A stretch of DNA of 64,000 nucleotides from Eupeodes corollae (GCF_945859685.1 NC_079149.1:78173073-78237072), one strand, 5' to 3'; shown: positions 24,001-34,342, counted from the first letter of the stretch. Notes: generated from the letters alone by a model not told the origin. Numbers and translations are program-made.

Positions 24001-24874
24001 GCAGGCTGGACGACAATGGCACAAGAAGTTGGACGAAACACTTCGTAGACTTGGCTTGAAACCAGCTGCTAACGATACATGTTTTTACTTCAACACAAGT
24101 GGAGAAGAATTCACCATCGTTGCAGTGTACGTCGACGATATCCTGTACGCCTCAAGAAGTCAAAATACATTGAAACACATACGTGATGGACTTGCTGCAG
24201 CATTTGAAGTGAAGGATCTAGGTCTGGCGCGATTTTGTTTGGGCGTCGAAATCATTCAAAGTGAAGGCCAGATTAAACTGAAGCAGCAAGCATACATCAG
24301 AGAAATATTAAAAAAGTTCAACATGGACGAGTCGAAACCAATAAATACACCGAGCGACTCAAAGTCAAAATTACCTCCTGGGAAAGGTAACACTGAACAG
24401 CGTCAAAGCGAAAAACCCTATCGTCAACTTATTGGATCGCTTATGTATTTGGCAATTGCGACAAGGCCAGACATAGCCTTCACAGTTAATCGTTTAGCGC
24501 AGTACAACGAAACCTATCAAGATATGCACTGGTCAGCTGCGAAGCGTGTTCTACGCTATTTACGAGGAACGGAAACATACGGGCTCACTTATACGAAGGA
24601 CACTTTGGGTCTTCGAGGATACTCGGATGCTGATCATGCTAACGACGAGACCGATAGAATATCGTACACCGGATATGTTTTTATATTGAGCGGAGCTGCA
24701 ATTACCTGGCGTTCCCAGAAACAAAGGTCAGTAGCTATTTCAAGTACTGAGGCAGAATATGTTGCGCTGTCAGAGTCATCGAGAGAAGCAACATATCTGC
24801 AGAATCTTATGACCGAGATGAATTTGCCTCAACTTACGAAAATAAGTATTGGAACAGACAACCAAGGCGCTTAA
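21032..24874 (+). CDS. copia gag-pol polyprotein, 1,280 codons to a premature TAA
   Basis: Domains in order: gag (1 to about 230); zinc knuckle C-Y-K-C-H-E-L-G-H (about 240-253); protease with L-D-S-G-C-T-S-H (about 297); integrase zinc-binding H-R-R-L-G-H and C-S-V-C-L (about 427-465); DDE catalytic core with T-D-V-W-G (about 492), M-S-D-N-G-G-E-F (about 556) and A-E-R-K-N (about 592); RT from about 890 with catalytic Y-V-D-D at about 1,033; RNase H with S-D-A-D-H (about 1,198), S-S-T-E-A-E-Y (about 1,238) and T-D-N-Q-G (about 1,275). The ATG at 21,032 lies 39 bases past the primer site. The same frame stays open after the TAA for 67 more codons, to a stop at 25,076-25,078, and contains the expected C-terminal R-T-K-H-I and F-T-K-P-L motifs. 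Normal length would thus be about 1,347 aa. The break falls at the end of RNase H, after its last catalytic Asp. Confidence 0.95.
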   Translation: MSNSMNSIRPLVSDNYDTWVMQIEAVMVKAGTWKHVNGAAPQPELLENNEKSKKDLQKWLDDDAKAKSDLIIAIDPSLLRLVKGLDTAKGVWERLKSEFASTGPTKKATLLKRVATYKIQEGDDLRKNLMEFFDAVSQLKCMDVDIHEELLSILLLNGLPPSFELFKCAMESHDNLPKPSILREKILEKYDATNQRKEDDRSEAMYVRRGASQSKSKFERGMQQRKHVNASDRDTSFKFRCYKCHELGHKASMCTKNNKPKFPSRFESSAKAENTFFMMEDQALGMQRSEFDRRWCLDSGCTSHMCNDESLFTSTPSAMQGKLLLANDSSTNVDARGTIRIITTDGMSERSVKLENTLLVKNLRTNLLSVARITDHNNTITFDKEKAIVRGDDGEVKVVASRVGQLYYVQESATQACIVDVSESKLDLWHRRLGHLNERDLLDMHRGNVVTGLSLNENEKLGTCSVCLSGKMTRLPFPKKSHRSTNVLDLVHTDVWGPSRVDSLAKSRYFVTFIDDCSRWCEIRFLKHKNEVFRAFKDYKAQVEKQTGRKIKCLMSDNGGEFCNHEFDEFLRLNGIKRQLTIPHTPQQNGVAERKNRTLADMARCLLIQSGVKNDFWAEAIAASNYLRNRCPTTSLDGRTPFEFWNKRLPDLRHLKVFGARTFVLDKTPGKDKFEARSMEGILVGYSEVSKGYRVWIPEKQKVVITRDVKVVEHDLVSVKSQEKQLTIPSDETTIELELASIDLETHKEFEPPMEKKNVREDYQTRSVSKSAKQRQVEQPTENDADVEDESEDEDYDDAVDGDDIEIANIGELSLEDAMSGAEAQDWLKAIKEEIRALIKNNTWDLIERPENRSVVTSKIVLRNKMNADGSLERKKARVVARGFTQRKGIDYEDTFAPVARLESIRLLMALAVRENLKVYQMDVVAAYLNGELEQEIFMETPKYLQQSLQMLVSENRNNDGVTKKAKQMLQKLKNGDYVCRLRKALYGLRQAGRQWHKKLDETLRRLGLKPAANDTCFYFNTSGEEFTIVAVYVDDILYASRSQNTLKHIRDGLAAAFEVKDLGLARFCLGVEIIQSEGQIKLKQQAYIREILKKFNMDESKPINTPSDSKSKLPPGKGNTEQRQSEKPYRQLIGSLMYLAIATRPDIAFTVNRLAQYNETYQDMHWSAAKRVLRYLRGTETYGLTYTKDTLGLRGYSDADHANDETDRISYTGYVFILSGAAITWRSQKQRSVAISSTEAEYVALSESSREATYLQNLMTEMNLPQLTKISIGTDNQGA

Positions 24875-25089
24875 CACATAGCTGAGAATGCAGTTTGTCA
24901 TTCACGAACAAAGCATATTGCGACCAGATACCATTTTGTCCGGCAGCTCCTACATGATGGAAAAATAACAGTCGTCTACACCCCAACTGATAAGATGCCA
25001 GCGGATGTGTTCACCAAGCCACTTCCTGGACCAGCCCACTACAGATGTATGGAAAACATCGGTACATCAACTTGTTAAATGCGCTGATT

Positions 25090-25099
25090 GAGGAAGGCG
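25090..25099 (+). promoter_or_regulatory. Polypurine tract of the copia element
   Basis: GAGGAAGGCG directly precedes the 3' LTR; it is the usual plus-strand primer position. Confidence 0.75.
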
Positions 25100-25278
25100 T
25101 GTTAGAACTAAGAGGTATCAACCAGCGCTCTGGCAATGCCCTGCCAATGACAGAACATTTATTATATTTGGCAACACTGCTGTTTTTTAAATTTAATAAC
25201 GACTGAATATGTCAATTCATTCTTTTCTTGTTTCTCTTTTATTAAAATAAACTTTTGTGTTTTCAATTAAATTCATCA
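25100..25278 (+). repeat. 3' LTR of the copia element
   Basis: No difference seen from the 5' LTR over 179 bases. Confidence 0.95.
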
Positions 25279-25283
25279 CAAAC

Positions 25284-26412
25284 AACCTTGGACTTATTAG
25301 GTTTAAACTATTAGGAACCCGTGATGCAGTGAGTACGGTTGGTTCTGTAGATATTATAAGCTAAACAAACCTACTGCCTCCAAACAAAGCTTATAAAATA
25401 TTGGGCTTAAAACTCATATTATGTAATTTCTTTGCCAATCAATCCATAACGCCTCAAACTTTCATACCTAAACATATTCAATCAGAATAATCTCGTTATC
25501 AATATTGATCGTTTCAATTATGTTGCATGTCATGATCTACTCACAATCAATTTTATAAAACAGGAATTGTATCTTTGGTGTAGATGATTACCTTTCACCC
25601 GACGCGACGGCCGCGGTGACTTAACTTGTCTGTTGATGGTTTTTGTCTGCATTTGCGGTTGTAAAATTCAGTCTTATGAATTCAAAAGGAATGTTTGAAG
25701 CGTGACTTCAAGAAATTTATTACGGGGAACCCACGTTCGAGGCATATTTTGCTGTTACTTCTGTAATACTGTCATATCGACATATAATAGGGTTACCATA
25801 ACGAATTCCTCACTGAATCAATTTGAAGGACGCTACATCTTGAAAATCAATGAAACATCTTTTTGGATTTGGATTTACAACAACTCTTAGACCAGTAAAT
25901 TATTCCATAAAATGAAAATAGAAAGCTTGTCAACTATATTTCAAATGTAGCTACAGAGAATAAGAGAAAAAAAGAAGACAGTGTATAAAACGTTCGCTAG
26001 ATGTTGAATTTAAAAGATGACAGAGGATGCTTGCAACCATATCTTAAAAAGCATAATAGATAACATTTGTTTTTATCCTTAGCCAAGAAAATAAAAACTT
26101 AAATATTGTTCAATCCTTGTAAATATAAATATGCCAATCCACAAGTGAACATTTTAATTCTAATACTGAACTCCTGGTAACAACTTTTGTATTGTCATAC
26201 CATATTATTTACACGCCAATTTGCAGCTTTTAAAAAACTTGTGCTCGCCTTACTATATGTGAAAAACTGCATTTTCACTTAGTTTCTATACATTTTTTGT
26301 TAAAGCAAAGTCGACCCATTAACTTTCTTAGCATCCCTAGAAATAATTATGTTTTTAATTTTGAAGAAAAATATCATCCGTCAAAATTCCTCTATTCATG
26401 AGATAATATTTG
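25284..26412. other. No recognised gene
   Basis: Mixed-composition spacer with a short GC-rich patch at 25,597-25,620 (GACGCGACGGCCGCGGTGAC). The 62-aa frame at 25,702 shows no motif. No element ends identified. Confidence 0.5.
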
Positions 26413-28230
26413 CTAACGAATTTTCAAAAGATGACCATATTGATAGAACGCCTCGAAAATTAAATTGTTGGTCAAAGGCATAGCTCTTGCAACGTGACCT
26501 CGAAGGAGTTTTATCACGGAATTATCAATTCTGTTCATTCGTGCCCCGTTGAATAGGAACTCGTTGGAATAGTAATGCACGAAAGAAGATTCTGCTGTTC
26601 GATATAAACCGGTATATCGTCGTAAACACTGCCGCTCGAACACCCGAAACTTCTCCACAAGGAAAACCATAAACGATCATCGGCCGTATGAGGGCATGTA
26701 GCAAATTACCTTTACTCTGGGGTCAAGCCGACTACTAAAAAACAGCCGTTTCGTCAGAGCGAAGGCTCGTCTGACCCTGGTCAGAGCAGCATTTATTTGT
26801 CTGTCGAAATATAAATACTTATCTAACCAGATAGCGAGGTACTTCACTACACTTTTGCTTGCTAATGGCTGCCCATGAAGATCAACGATGACCATCTTGC
26901 GCCAATTCTTGCACATATCCCTCGTGGCCATAGCCAACGGAGTCCGGAACAGAATTGTCTCCGACTTCTGGACATTTATTTTCAGTTTCCAGTCGTCGCA
27001 ATATCGCTGAATCTTGTCAAAATCCTTTTCCAAATCAACCAGAACAGCACCTGTGCATTGTTGTTTTGATTTATTCCATTGGATATCAGACACGAGTTTA
27101 GACGCAGAATGATTTGTGTCATGACCCACCTTGAACCCGAACTGTTTAACCGGAATTATTTTGTTGTCCGCAGCCCACTTAGTCAGAGCCCTATTGATGA
27201 TCTTTTCGAGGACTTTACTGATACTCGGAAGAAGACTTATTGACCGAAGATTTGACGGGTTGGAGTTGTCCTTTCCCTTTTTCGGGAGAGGATGAACCAC
27301 AGCGGTCTTCCAATGCACTGGATAATATGCATTATTCAGTGCATTATTGAAGAGTGTTTATTTTTTATTGAATTGAAGATGAGCTGAAGCTCAACCTTCG
27401 TCACTAACAGGGGATTGGTCCCGTTTGCTCGGCGATTATGGCATTTGCCAAGAAATCATCATTGAACCTCATGAAACCGCGGTTCTCAGATCGCCATTGT
27501 GTCATATCATTTCGAAGGCAAAAGTGATTAAGTAGGGCTCTGTTTTCCAGGTCGTGGTTGGGGCGAATGCTAACATTCACCTTGTACACTTGCTGGAAAG
27601 CAGCTCCCTCCGCCTCCACTTTTTCCTTTGGATCTTCAATTATATAAAAGTCATCGTCAAAGATGGCTTCTTCTGGATCTATTTGCGCTGTCGTAAGTAC
27701 GTCTCTGTTCTCTTCAGCTCTTTGGAGTTTAAGACACGGAAGGTCATTATGGTTTTTTTTTTCCTGAATATCTTGTTGATTATGGGGAATTAAGGGACCG
27801 GTTCTTGCGGTCCCAGTACTTGTTAATTGATAGCCTGTAGTTCTCCTTAATCAACAGATTGACATTTTTTACTGACGACTTCAGTGTCCTAACCTCCAAG
27901 TCGTGTGGGCCTGTAAGTCGTCTGTACAAGTTTTTGAGTTTTGTCAGTAAGCCACTCTTGTGCCTACATAGTGCGTCAATGGTCGTGTTTCTGTAAGCGT
28001 CCATTTGGTCCCGTTCTTTGTACTTTGGAATTGTCCGTTCCATCTTTCGTTTTATTGTTTCGTCCTTCTGTTGTAAATATTGGTTAATTTCTGTATTTGT
28101 CAGGTTTCTGTTATTTGGTGGGGTTATGTCACTCGAACGAAGTTCAGGGCGTTGGTGAAACGAGGCCGCAGTGATGTCGTACTCGACTGTCTAAGCAGTT
28201 TCGAGGGTGATTACCCACTTTGTCTGTTCA
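26413..28230 (-). mobile_element. LINE copy (jockey/LOA-like) with deleted RT core, inserted next to a SINE head
   Basis: The minus strand carries, in order from right to left: a linker after the endonuclease (27,780-28,043, R-H-K-S-G-L-L-T-K-L-K-N-L), a poorly conserved stretch (27,404-27,619), RT blocks (26,677-27,318) and a C-terminal tail (26,413-26,670). The tail is a close relative of 62,340-62,600. The right boundary adjoins ACACTCCAGCGCAC at 28,231, part of a SINE. The left part is truncated: the 3' UTR and poly-A known from the 61.5-kb copy are absent. Confidence 0.8.
26677..27318 (-). pseudogene. Reverse transcriptase fragment lacking its catalytic centre
   Basis: The frame begins with the RT block W-K-T-A-V-V-H-P-L-P-K-K-G-K-D, then I-S-L-L-P-S-I-S-K-V-L-E-K and Q-F-G-F-K. 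After V-D-L-E-K-D-F-D it jumps straight into Q-R-Y-C-D-D-W-K-L-K-I-N, which in intact LINEs lies well behind the Y/F-A-D-D catalytic motif. The joint is at about 27,005-27,015. The missing block includes the catalytic Asp pair, yet the frame stays open, so the deletion is in frame. It then runs through to 26,677. Confidence 0.8.
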
Positions 28231-28260
28231 ACACTCCAGCGCACTAACCATCATGCCACG
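28231..28260 (-). mobile_element. SINE head fragment (copy S4)
   Basis: CGCACTAACCATCATGCCACG is the inverted 5' part of the tRNA-like SINE, including its A box. The body is missing; the LINE on its left side starts at the usual breakpoint. Confidence 0.7.
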
Positions 28261-28551
28261 ATTTGTATTTTGTATTATAAAGAAATATTAGTTATTCCTT
28301 TTCCAAATTGACAAGGAACCCTTATACAGAAAGTATTAAATAAAGTTGTGTAGAAAATAAATAAATCATACAGTAATAAAGTTCAGTAATAAAGTTCAAA
28401 AAACATTGGACAGGTTCAGCCGACATAAGGAAAGTAAGGCAAGTTGCTAGTATCTGATTGGCCAGCTGCCAAAAAATTGCCTTCCAATTAAGGCAACTTT
28501 ATTGGAAAGTTGACTAGAAAGTTAGTCAAGAAAAGTTTTCCTAACTATCAA

Positions 28552-28849
28552 GGCATGATGGTTAGTACGATGGACTGTCATGTGAGAGGTCTTGGGTTCG
28601 ATCCCTGGCTATGCCACCTTAAAGAAGTACCCACGGGTACTGCCTCCTGAGAGGAATTGACAAATTCTCCAAGAATAATTCTTGTCATGAAAAGTGCTTT
28701 CTAAAATTTGCCGTTCGTATTCGCCTTTAAACTGTAGGTCCCTTCCATCACTGACAACAGTACTCGCAAACAGGAATGGTTGAGAGTTGTCAGTCACTAG
28801 GCCCTAGTTCTCAAACGGACTGTTGCGCCACCCAATTTATTTATTTATA
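28552..28849 (+). mobile_element. tRNA-derived SINE, uninterrupted copy (S3)
   Basis: The first 70 bases look like a tRNA gene: A-box-like TGGTTAGTACGATGG at 28,559-28,573 and a perfect B box inside GGGTTCGATCCC at 28,594-28,605, spaced as in tRNA promoters. A 200-base body follows (TACCCACGGGTACTGCCTC, later GGTTGAGAGTTGTCAGTCAC) and an ATTTATTTATTTAT tail at 28,835-28,848. Inverted copies lie at 2.7 kb, 28.2 kb and 61.3 kb. RNA polymerase III transcription is inferred from the boxes. No convincing target duplication seen. Confidence 0.8.
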
Positions 28850-28929
28850 ATCGTAAAGTTGATACTCAAAACTTTCAAAAAAATTGTATTTCTTGCAACA
28901 AAAGCTCTAAATCCCCATCTTAAAAAAAT

Positions 28930-30265
28930 ACAATAGAAAGTTGAACATGACAAAAACTTCAATGCATATATAGATGTCCTTATAAAGGAACTAGCGCAGC
29001 CAAAGCATAACCTTAATTTCTTCGGGTTATATGTTGATAATATTTTCATGGTAGGTGATCCATCACAGGTGAACACAATCCATAAATCTGCAGACGATAA
29101 AATATATGCTTGGACTCAATAAACGGGTGCCATTGTACATCCCTCCAAAATAGAAGCACTCCACCTCTGCAGAAAAAAAATGTTCATGCCTAACAACCCC
29201 ATTCGTGATTCGCAACAACAACGTCCATTTGAAAAAAGAACTTAGAGTCCTCGGTATATCATTCAGTGGCAATCTTAAATAGGATATTCACATCAAAAAC
29301 ACTACAAACCAATTAAGGTGCCTGAACAATGCTGTAAGAATGATAAGTCCTCGTCGAAAAGGACCCTCTTTGGAAACGGCCCTCAAAATAACAAAAGCGC
29401 TTGTTGAAGGCTCCCTTCAGCATGGAATAACACTCTACATGTGGAGTTCTAAAAAAATGAGAAAGCCTTGATATAGCCGTTAACGAATACTACCGGACAT
29501 CTACAGGAGCAAACCGGACAACACCAATTGAAGCCCTTAAAATAGAAACAGGCTTCAATTCAGTACACCTACTTGGACAAAAAAGAGCAGTCAACATGAT
29601 TAGTAAGGCTATTACAGGCGGTTTATATCCTCTTCACAAACCTTCCCAAGAAGCCCTATCCAAAGAAAAACAAAACAAGAAAAACTCTATATCATCTCTC
29701 AGCAAAATACCAAGCATGATGAAGGCTTACGGATGTAAGCCTATAAAAAAGAACACACTTTCAGTCTGTCGTTCCAAATACTTTATAGAGAACTAGTGGA
29801 AACCATTAAGCCCATAAGAAGGCTTTACACTGACAGATCATCCAAAAAGAACAACTCAACTTAGGCAGTCGTCGAAATAAACGCAGACAATGAGGAAATC
29901 ATCACTTGCCAGGGTTTCATAACTGGTGGTAGTTACATTGCAGAAGTAACCGCAATACTCAAAGCTCTCTCATTTGCACAAACAAGGGCAGTCAAAACAC
30001 TGATCCTTACTGATAGTTTGAGAGTACTTAGCGGACTAAAAAGTGCAACGAATAATTGTCCTGCCACACACAATATCGAGAGCATCCATCATAATAGTAA
30101 TAATATAATCTTAGCATGGATACCAGGACACGCAGGCATTAAAGGAAGTGAGGTTGCAGATAAGGCGGCGAAAAATGCAATTCATTATCCTTACGTAAAA
30201 GAACATCTCTCAAATCTTTCGAAAAGTATTCATGTCCATTGACTTTTTGGGACAACGCCATATAT
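28930..30265 (+). mobile_element. LINE remnant: RT C-terminal part and RNase H
   Basis: Plus-strand text contains L-Y-V-D-N-I-F-M-V near 29,025, then many shifted pieces. An RNase H domain follows at 29,870-30,210, with the S-L-R-V-L-S-G-L-K block (about 30,015) and I-L-A-W-I-P-G-H-A-G-I-K-G-S-E-V-A-D-K-A-A-K split over 30,108-30,170. An RNase H domain after RT is typical of the I clade of LINEs. Frames are broken near 29,120, 29,245, 29,480 and 29,800. Confidence 0.7.
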
Positions 30266-30269
30266 CACA

Positions 30270-32228
30270 CCGCCGCACAGTGGGGCACCTTGTATGGGAG
30301 AGCGGACAAAACTCTATAAAATCTAAAGTAATGAACCGATTTTGATGAAATTTTCAGGAATAATAGCAAATAGCAAGGCAAATCTGAACACAAAAATTCC
30401 GCCCATTTCCACGTCCACTTAAAGAGAAAATAGCTTTTTTCGGAGAACATATATGGAAACAAAGATTCGTTTACCAAATTTAACGTATGTATATTACGAA
30501 TCAAATAATAAATAGCAAAAAAAGAATTTTAAAAGCATTGTAAATTACTAAAAATTCAGTTTTAATATTCTTGAAAGTGAATGGTTCTGTGTAAAACAAA
30601 TGTTTAGGTTTTTTGTTTGCAATTCCAAGGATAACATATTGCATTTATAATGATATACATAGATAGTTGGCGTTTTCAAAGTTTATCCTTTGATTTATTA
30701 TAAAATAGATCTAAATAATAAATACAAAATTAAAACAAAAAAATCAAGCAAATAAAATAAAAAGAAATTTATTAAATCTTAATAAGCTATCTTATCTTAA
30801 ATAAATTAAATTCAAACTAGTTCAAATAAACTTAATTTGATGTGAGCAATTCTATGAAGTTTTAATGGAAGGTATTTCTGATGGACATTTATTTCTTAAA
30901 TCCCTTGTTCAACGAGAAAATGAAGAACGAATTTGGAAAAATATTCGACCATTCTTAACCCATCATTCACCAGCTCTTCAATTTTCCTTTTCGGACGAAA
31001 CTCCGGATCAAGTTAGAAAAAACAAAGATCGTGTAGAAGCTGAAATTCTGAATCTTTGAGAAACTGAAATTCAGTGCAATGCAACTTATCATACAATACT
31101 ATACCCCACTGACTGCGGAAATAAAAAAGGAAACTAAGACCCATATACCAAATCGTTTAGAGAAAAATTGGAAAATACTTATTGAATAGATGAAAGCTAA
31201 TGGCGTATGATAAAAATAACGGTTTGAATTTGACATTTGAAAGTTTTTACATATTAGCCGTGTTTTATTATTTTCAAAACAAAAACAACAAGCGATATTG
31301 CTTTCGATTGTGAGCTTTCTTTATAAACAAAAATTTAGTTCGTATTCTGGTCCCTACATAGATAGCTTTGAGGATAGATAAAGAGAAAGAGACCAAATGC
31401 AAAATAATTTCAAGCTAAATAAAAAGGGATGTATATAAATATAAAACTTTGTTTACCACATTATCTTATTTTTTTCCGATATATATCATATTGTAAGTAC
31501 CATAAAACTCTATTACGAGACACTTTCACATAAAATTTCAGAAAATTGGAGTATTTTCTACGAGACTTGTTGATATAATTCTGTTAACTCAGGTCTGGGT
31601 TAATTAAGGGTTTTTTTTTACATAAGCATCTTTTTACCATATAAGATCGTCAGAGCTGGTAAAAAGGCATAAATATAAAATTCCATAAGCTAAATTATTA
31701 ATTCATTGTTATTTTTTATATGACTTCCCAACCTAAAATTGCTCTAAAAACCCCATCCGGAGGTATCCGGATGAGATTTTTACTGGAAAATGTTGCTGAG
31801 ACCCTACACTATCTATTGAAAATAGTTTGCAAACAGAGGCAAACAGAGGAAGTAGTTAAAACCTTATGCGAACTAAAAAATCAGTGAAATAGGGTGTTTC
31901 TTCGTCAAAAAATACTTTATCCAATTTTTTTTTTAAATAAACTAACGGTATTATTTTTCTATTTATTTCAATCATGTTAGCAGACAAAATTGTTTAAAAA
32001 CTTCAAATTTCACAATATACTGATCATTTAAGGAATACTAATATTTTATCATTTTTCACGATATTTGAACTTTGAGCGAAAATCTACTGGACTACAATTT
32101 TTTTTTGAAAAATGGTTTTCATTTTCTGATTCTACAACATATTAACTATAAGAAACACTTTTTGTTTAAAAAAAAATCCTACTTTCAGAAAAATAGGTTT
32201 TGTCCGCATTTTCCCCACTTAGCGGCGG
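30270..32228. mobile_element. Unclassified DNA-transposon-like element with terminal inverted repeats
   Basis: The left end (CAGTGGGGCACC, then AGCGGACAAAACT at 30,301-30,313) is mirrored by the right end (GTTTTGTCCGCATTTTCCCCACT, 32,197-32,219). Just outside, CCGCCGC (30,270-30,276) mirrors GCGGCGG (32,222-32,228). The repeats are imperfect, with about seven extra bases on the left. The inside is AT-rich; a 64-aa plus frame at 30,865-31,059 (E-E-R-I-W-K-N-I-R-P-F) matches no family I know. No target duplication found. The outer GC-rich match may be chance, since the right flank can be read as RTE sequence. Confidence 0.5.
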
Positions 32229-33475
32229 CCGGTGGCGTTCCTCTCACCTCGTCTGCTCATAAAGCTCATGAGCAGCTCTCGTCCTTTTATGCCGCGCCGC
32301 TTTGCGTGCCTGTTGTTTGGCTGCATTTGCTTGCTAACATTCTTCATCAAACCAAGGGTTCCTTGTTAGTGGCTGTTTGAAACCCAGCACATCAGAGGCG
32401 GCTTCTCTGACTGCATCTTGGCAATGTTGCCACTGGTTTTCGATACATTGTGTTGGCGGCGGAGAACTTCGAGAGAGGTTACTTGTAACTCAGTCGGAAA
32501 AGGATTTGGCGATCTATGGCGATTGTAGCCGTTCGACATTGTACCTTCTCCCAGCACCTCCCTGTTTTGCCTTGGGTCTGGAAATCCGAAGTGCTACCTT
32601 GGCTACAACGAGGTAGTGGTCCGAGTCGATGTTAGCTCCTCGTTAAGTTCGTACATCCATGATGCTGGGAGCGTGTCTGGCGTCGATCGCAATATGGTCA
32701 ATCTGGTTGACGGTAGATTTCCAGATGTTGAGGTGTGGAAAACGATTACTGGCTACCATGACGTTTCGCCCCGCAGCAAAATCTATGAGCCTGAATCCGT
32801 TGTCGGCTGTTCTTCCCGATTATTCCAGCAAACATGTCTTCCTTTCCTAGCTTGGCATTAAAATCGCCCAGGACTATTTTTTATCGTAGCTAGGGCACTG
32901 CTCATATGTTTTGTCTAGGAGCTCGAAGAACATATCTTTGGTGTTGTCGTCTTTCTATTTTGTGGGGGAGTGCGCGCATATCAGGCTAATGTTGCCGAAT
33001 TTAGCCTTGATGCGTATGGTCATGAGGCGCTCATTGATGCACCTATATCTCAAGACTTCTTGCCTAAGTCTGGCTCCAATGACGAAGCTGCATCCAAATA
33101 AGCGCTGTTGGTTTTCGAGGTATCAGTCACCATAGTAAATATCGCAGGTTTTCATCATCTTTTTGCCCGGCCCTTCCCATCGTATTTCCTGGATGGCGGT
33201 GATATTTGTTTTATAGCGGTCTAGGGCCTCTACTAATTCTTCTGCCGCACGTGGTCTGTTAAGGGACCTTTATTCGTTTGCGTTGGTTGTCAACAGTAAT
33301 TCCGTCCGTATCCGAGGCTTGTTGCTGCTTCGCAACTATGAAAGCTTTTACGTGGTCAGGAAGTCACCCCAACGGCACAACCCCCAACCTGGAGGGCCAG
33401 ATCCTAAGTATAACTCCAAGGATGGGGAACCGGATAAAACCTCTCCTTATAGGTCTGGGCTCCGAATAAAAAAGG
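32229..33475 (-). mobile_element. RTE-type LINE fragment (copy B): endonuclease region
   Basis: Same family as 1-735 and 50,930-53,815: the block with GGCGGCTTCTCTGACTGCATC (32,396 on) and the 5' region AACCCCCAACCTGGAGGGCCAG... (33,388 on) are shared. The minus strand encodes the decayed endonuclease. Only 5' portions are present; the RT is missing. Numerous frameshifts. Confidence 0.75.
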
Positions 33476-33588
33476 AAAGTTGTGTTAAGTTGTGTGAAAA
33501 AGATTAAATGTAAGTAATGAAATCACATTACAGGGAATCATCAATGACTATGAACAAATTCAGCTTAAATTTTCTAAGCTTTATTTAA
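33476..33588. other. Short spacer ending in the TTAA target
   Basis: Ends in TTAA (33,585-33,588), which is repeated at 34,339-34,342. Confidence 0.6.
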
Positions 33589-34338
33589 GGGGGTATTCTG
33601 GTCTAGAGACATGAATTTTAGGTAATTTTTGAAGTGCTGTAGAAAAAAGCAAGCAACAATTTTACCATACATTTTTTTATACATTATTTATTCACGTTAG
33701 AAGCATACAAAAAAAATAAAAAAGTAAAAAAAAAAATCAAAATTCCGTTAGTTATCAGTTCATGGAGTGGTGCGTCTCAAAAATTTGGTGCGTGACCATA
33801 CCCACGATTTTAACTCTCCTAGAAATCTGAAATCAAAAACTAAAAAAGATTATTAATCTACAATAATGTCGCAATGTCTGGAACTACGGAAAAGTTACAA
33901 ACATTTCTTTTTACAAAATGGCGGCTGTCTAAAGAAAAATATAAAAAATTTACCATTTTTTTGAACATTCTTCGATTTGTTAAAAATGTTAAAAATGAAA
34001 ATTTGGGGATGGCCGTAGTTCCGGACGTAGACAAGTCCCTAAAGAAGAATCTCTTAAAATTTCAAGTAAATTGGTTCGGCAGAACCTGAGAAATCGTGGG
34101 TATCAGATTCAAAAAGACAGTTCTGAGAAAAACGCGTTTAAAGTACCCCATTATGTCTTTTGTTCTATTAGTTGCAGCCCAACCGATTTGGATGGCTGCT
34201 CAGCAAAATACTTATTTCTCCGAAAATAATTTGAATTTGGGAAAATCCTCTCGTAGACATATTCTAAAATAGTTATACTATGAAAATATGAAAAGAAAAA
34301 AAAATCGATTTTTTTAATTTCTAGACCAGAATACCCCC
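33589..34338. mobile_element. 750-bp MITE-like element with 19-bp perfect inverted repeats and TTAA duplication
   Basis: GGGGGTATTCTGGTCTAGA at 33,589-33,607 is exactly inverted at 34,320-34,338, and TTAA stands on both sides. A TTAA target is the hallmark of piggyBac-type transposases, though piggyBac ends usually start with CCC. The inside has a 71-aa plus frame (33,874-34,089) without recognised motifs. Probably non-autonomous, mobilised by an unseen partner. Confidence 0.8.
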
Positions 34339-34342
34339 TTAA

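Larger units (their letters stand above)
20795..25283 (+). mobile_element. Young copia-family LTR retrotransposon with target duplication
   Basis: LTRs of 179 bases at 20,800-20,978 and 25,100-25,278 look identical by eye over their whole length. The target duplication CAAAC flanks both sides (20,795-20,799 and 25,279-25,283). A primer site, polypurine tract and one long gag-pol frame are all present. Element length is 4,479 bp. Domain order, integrase before RT, is diagnostic of Ty1/copia. The only visible defect is a TAA at 24,872. Identical LTRs indicate a very recent insertion. Confidence 0.95.

Noticed and set aside
28559..28620. Possible real tRNA gene
   Set aside because: A and B boxes are present, but no acceptor stem pairing is seen and the sequence recurs with a common 200-base body and ATTT tail; it is a SINE.
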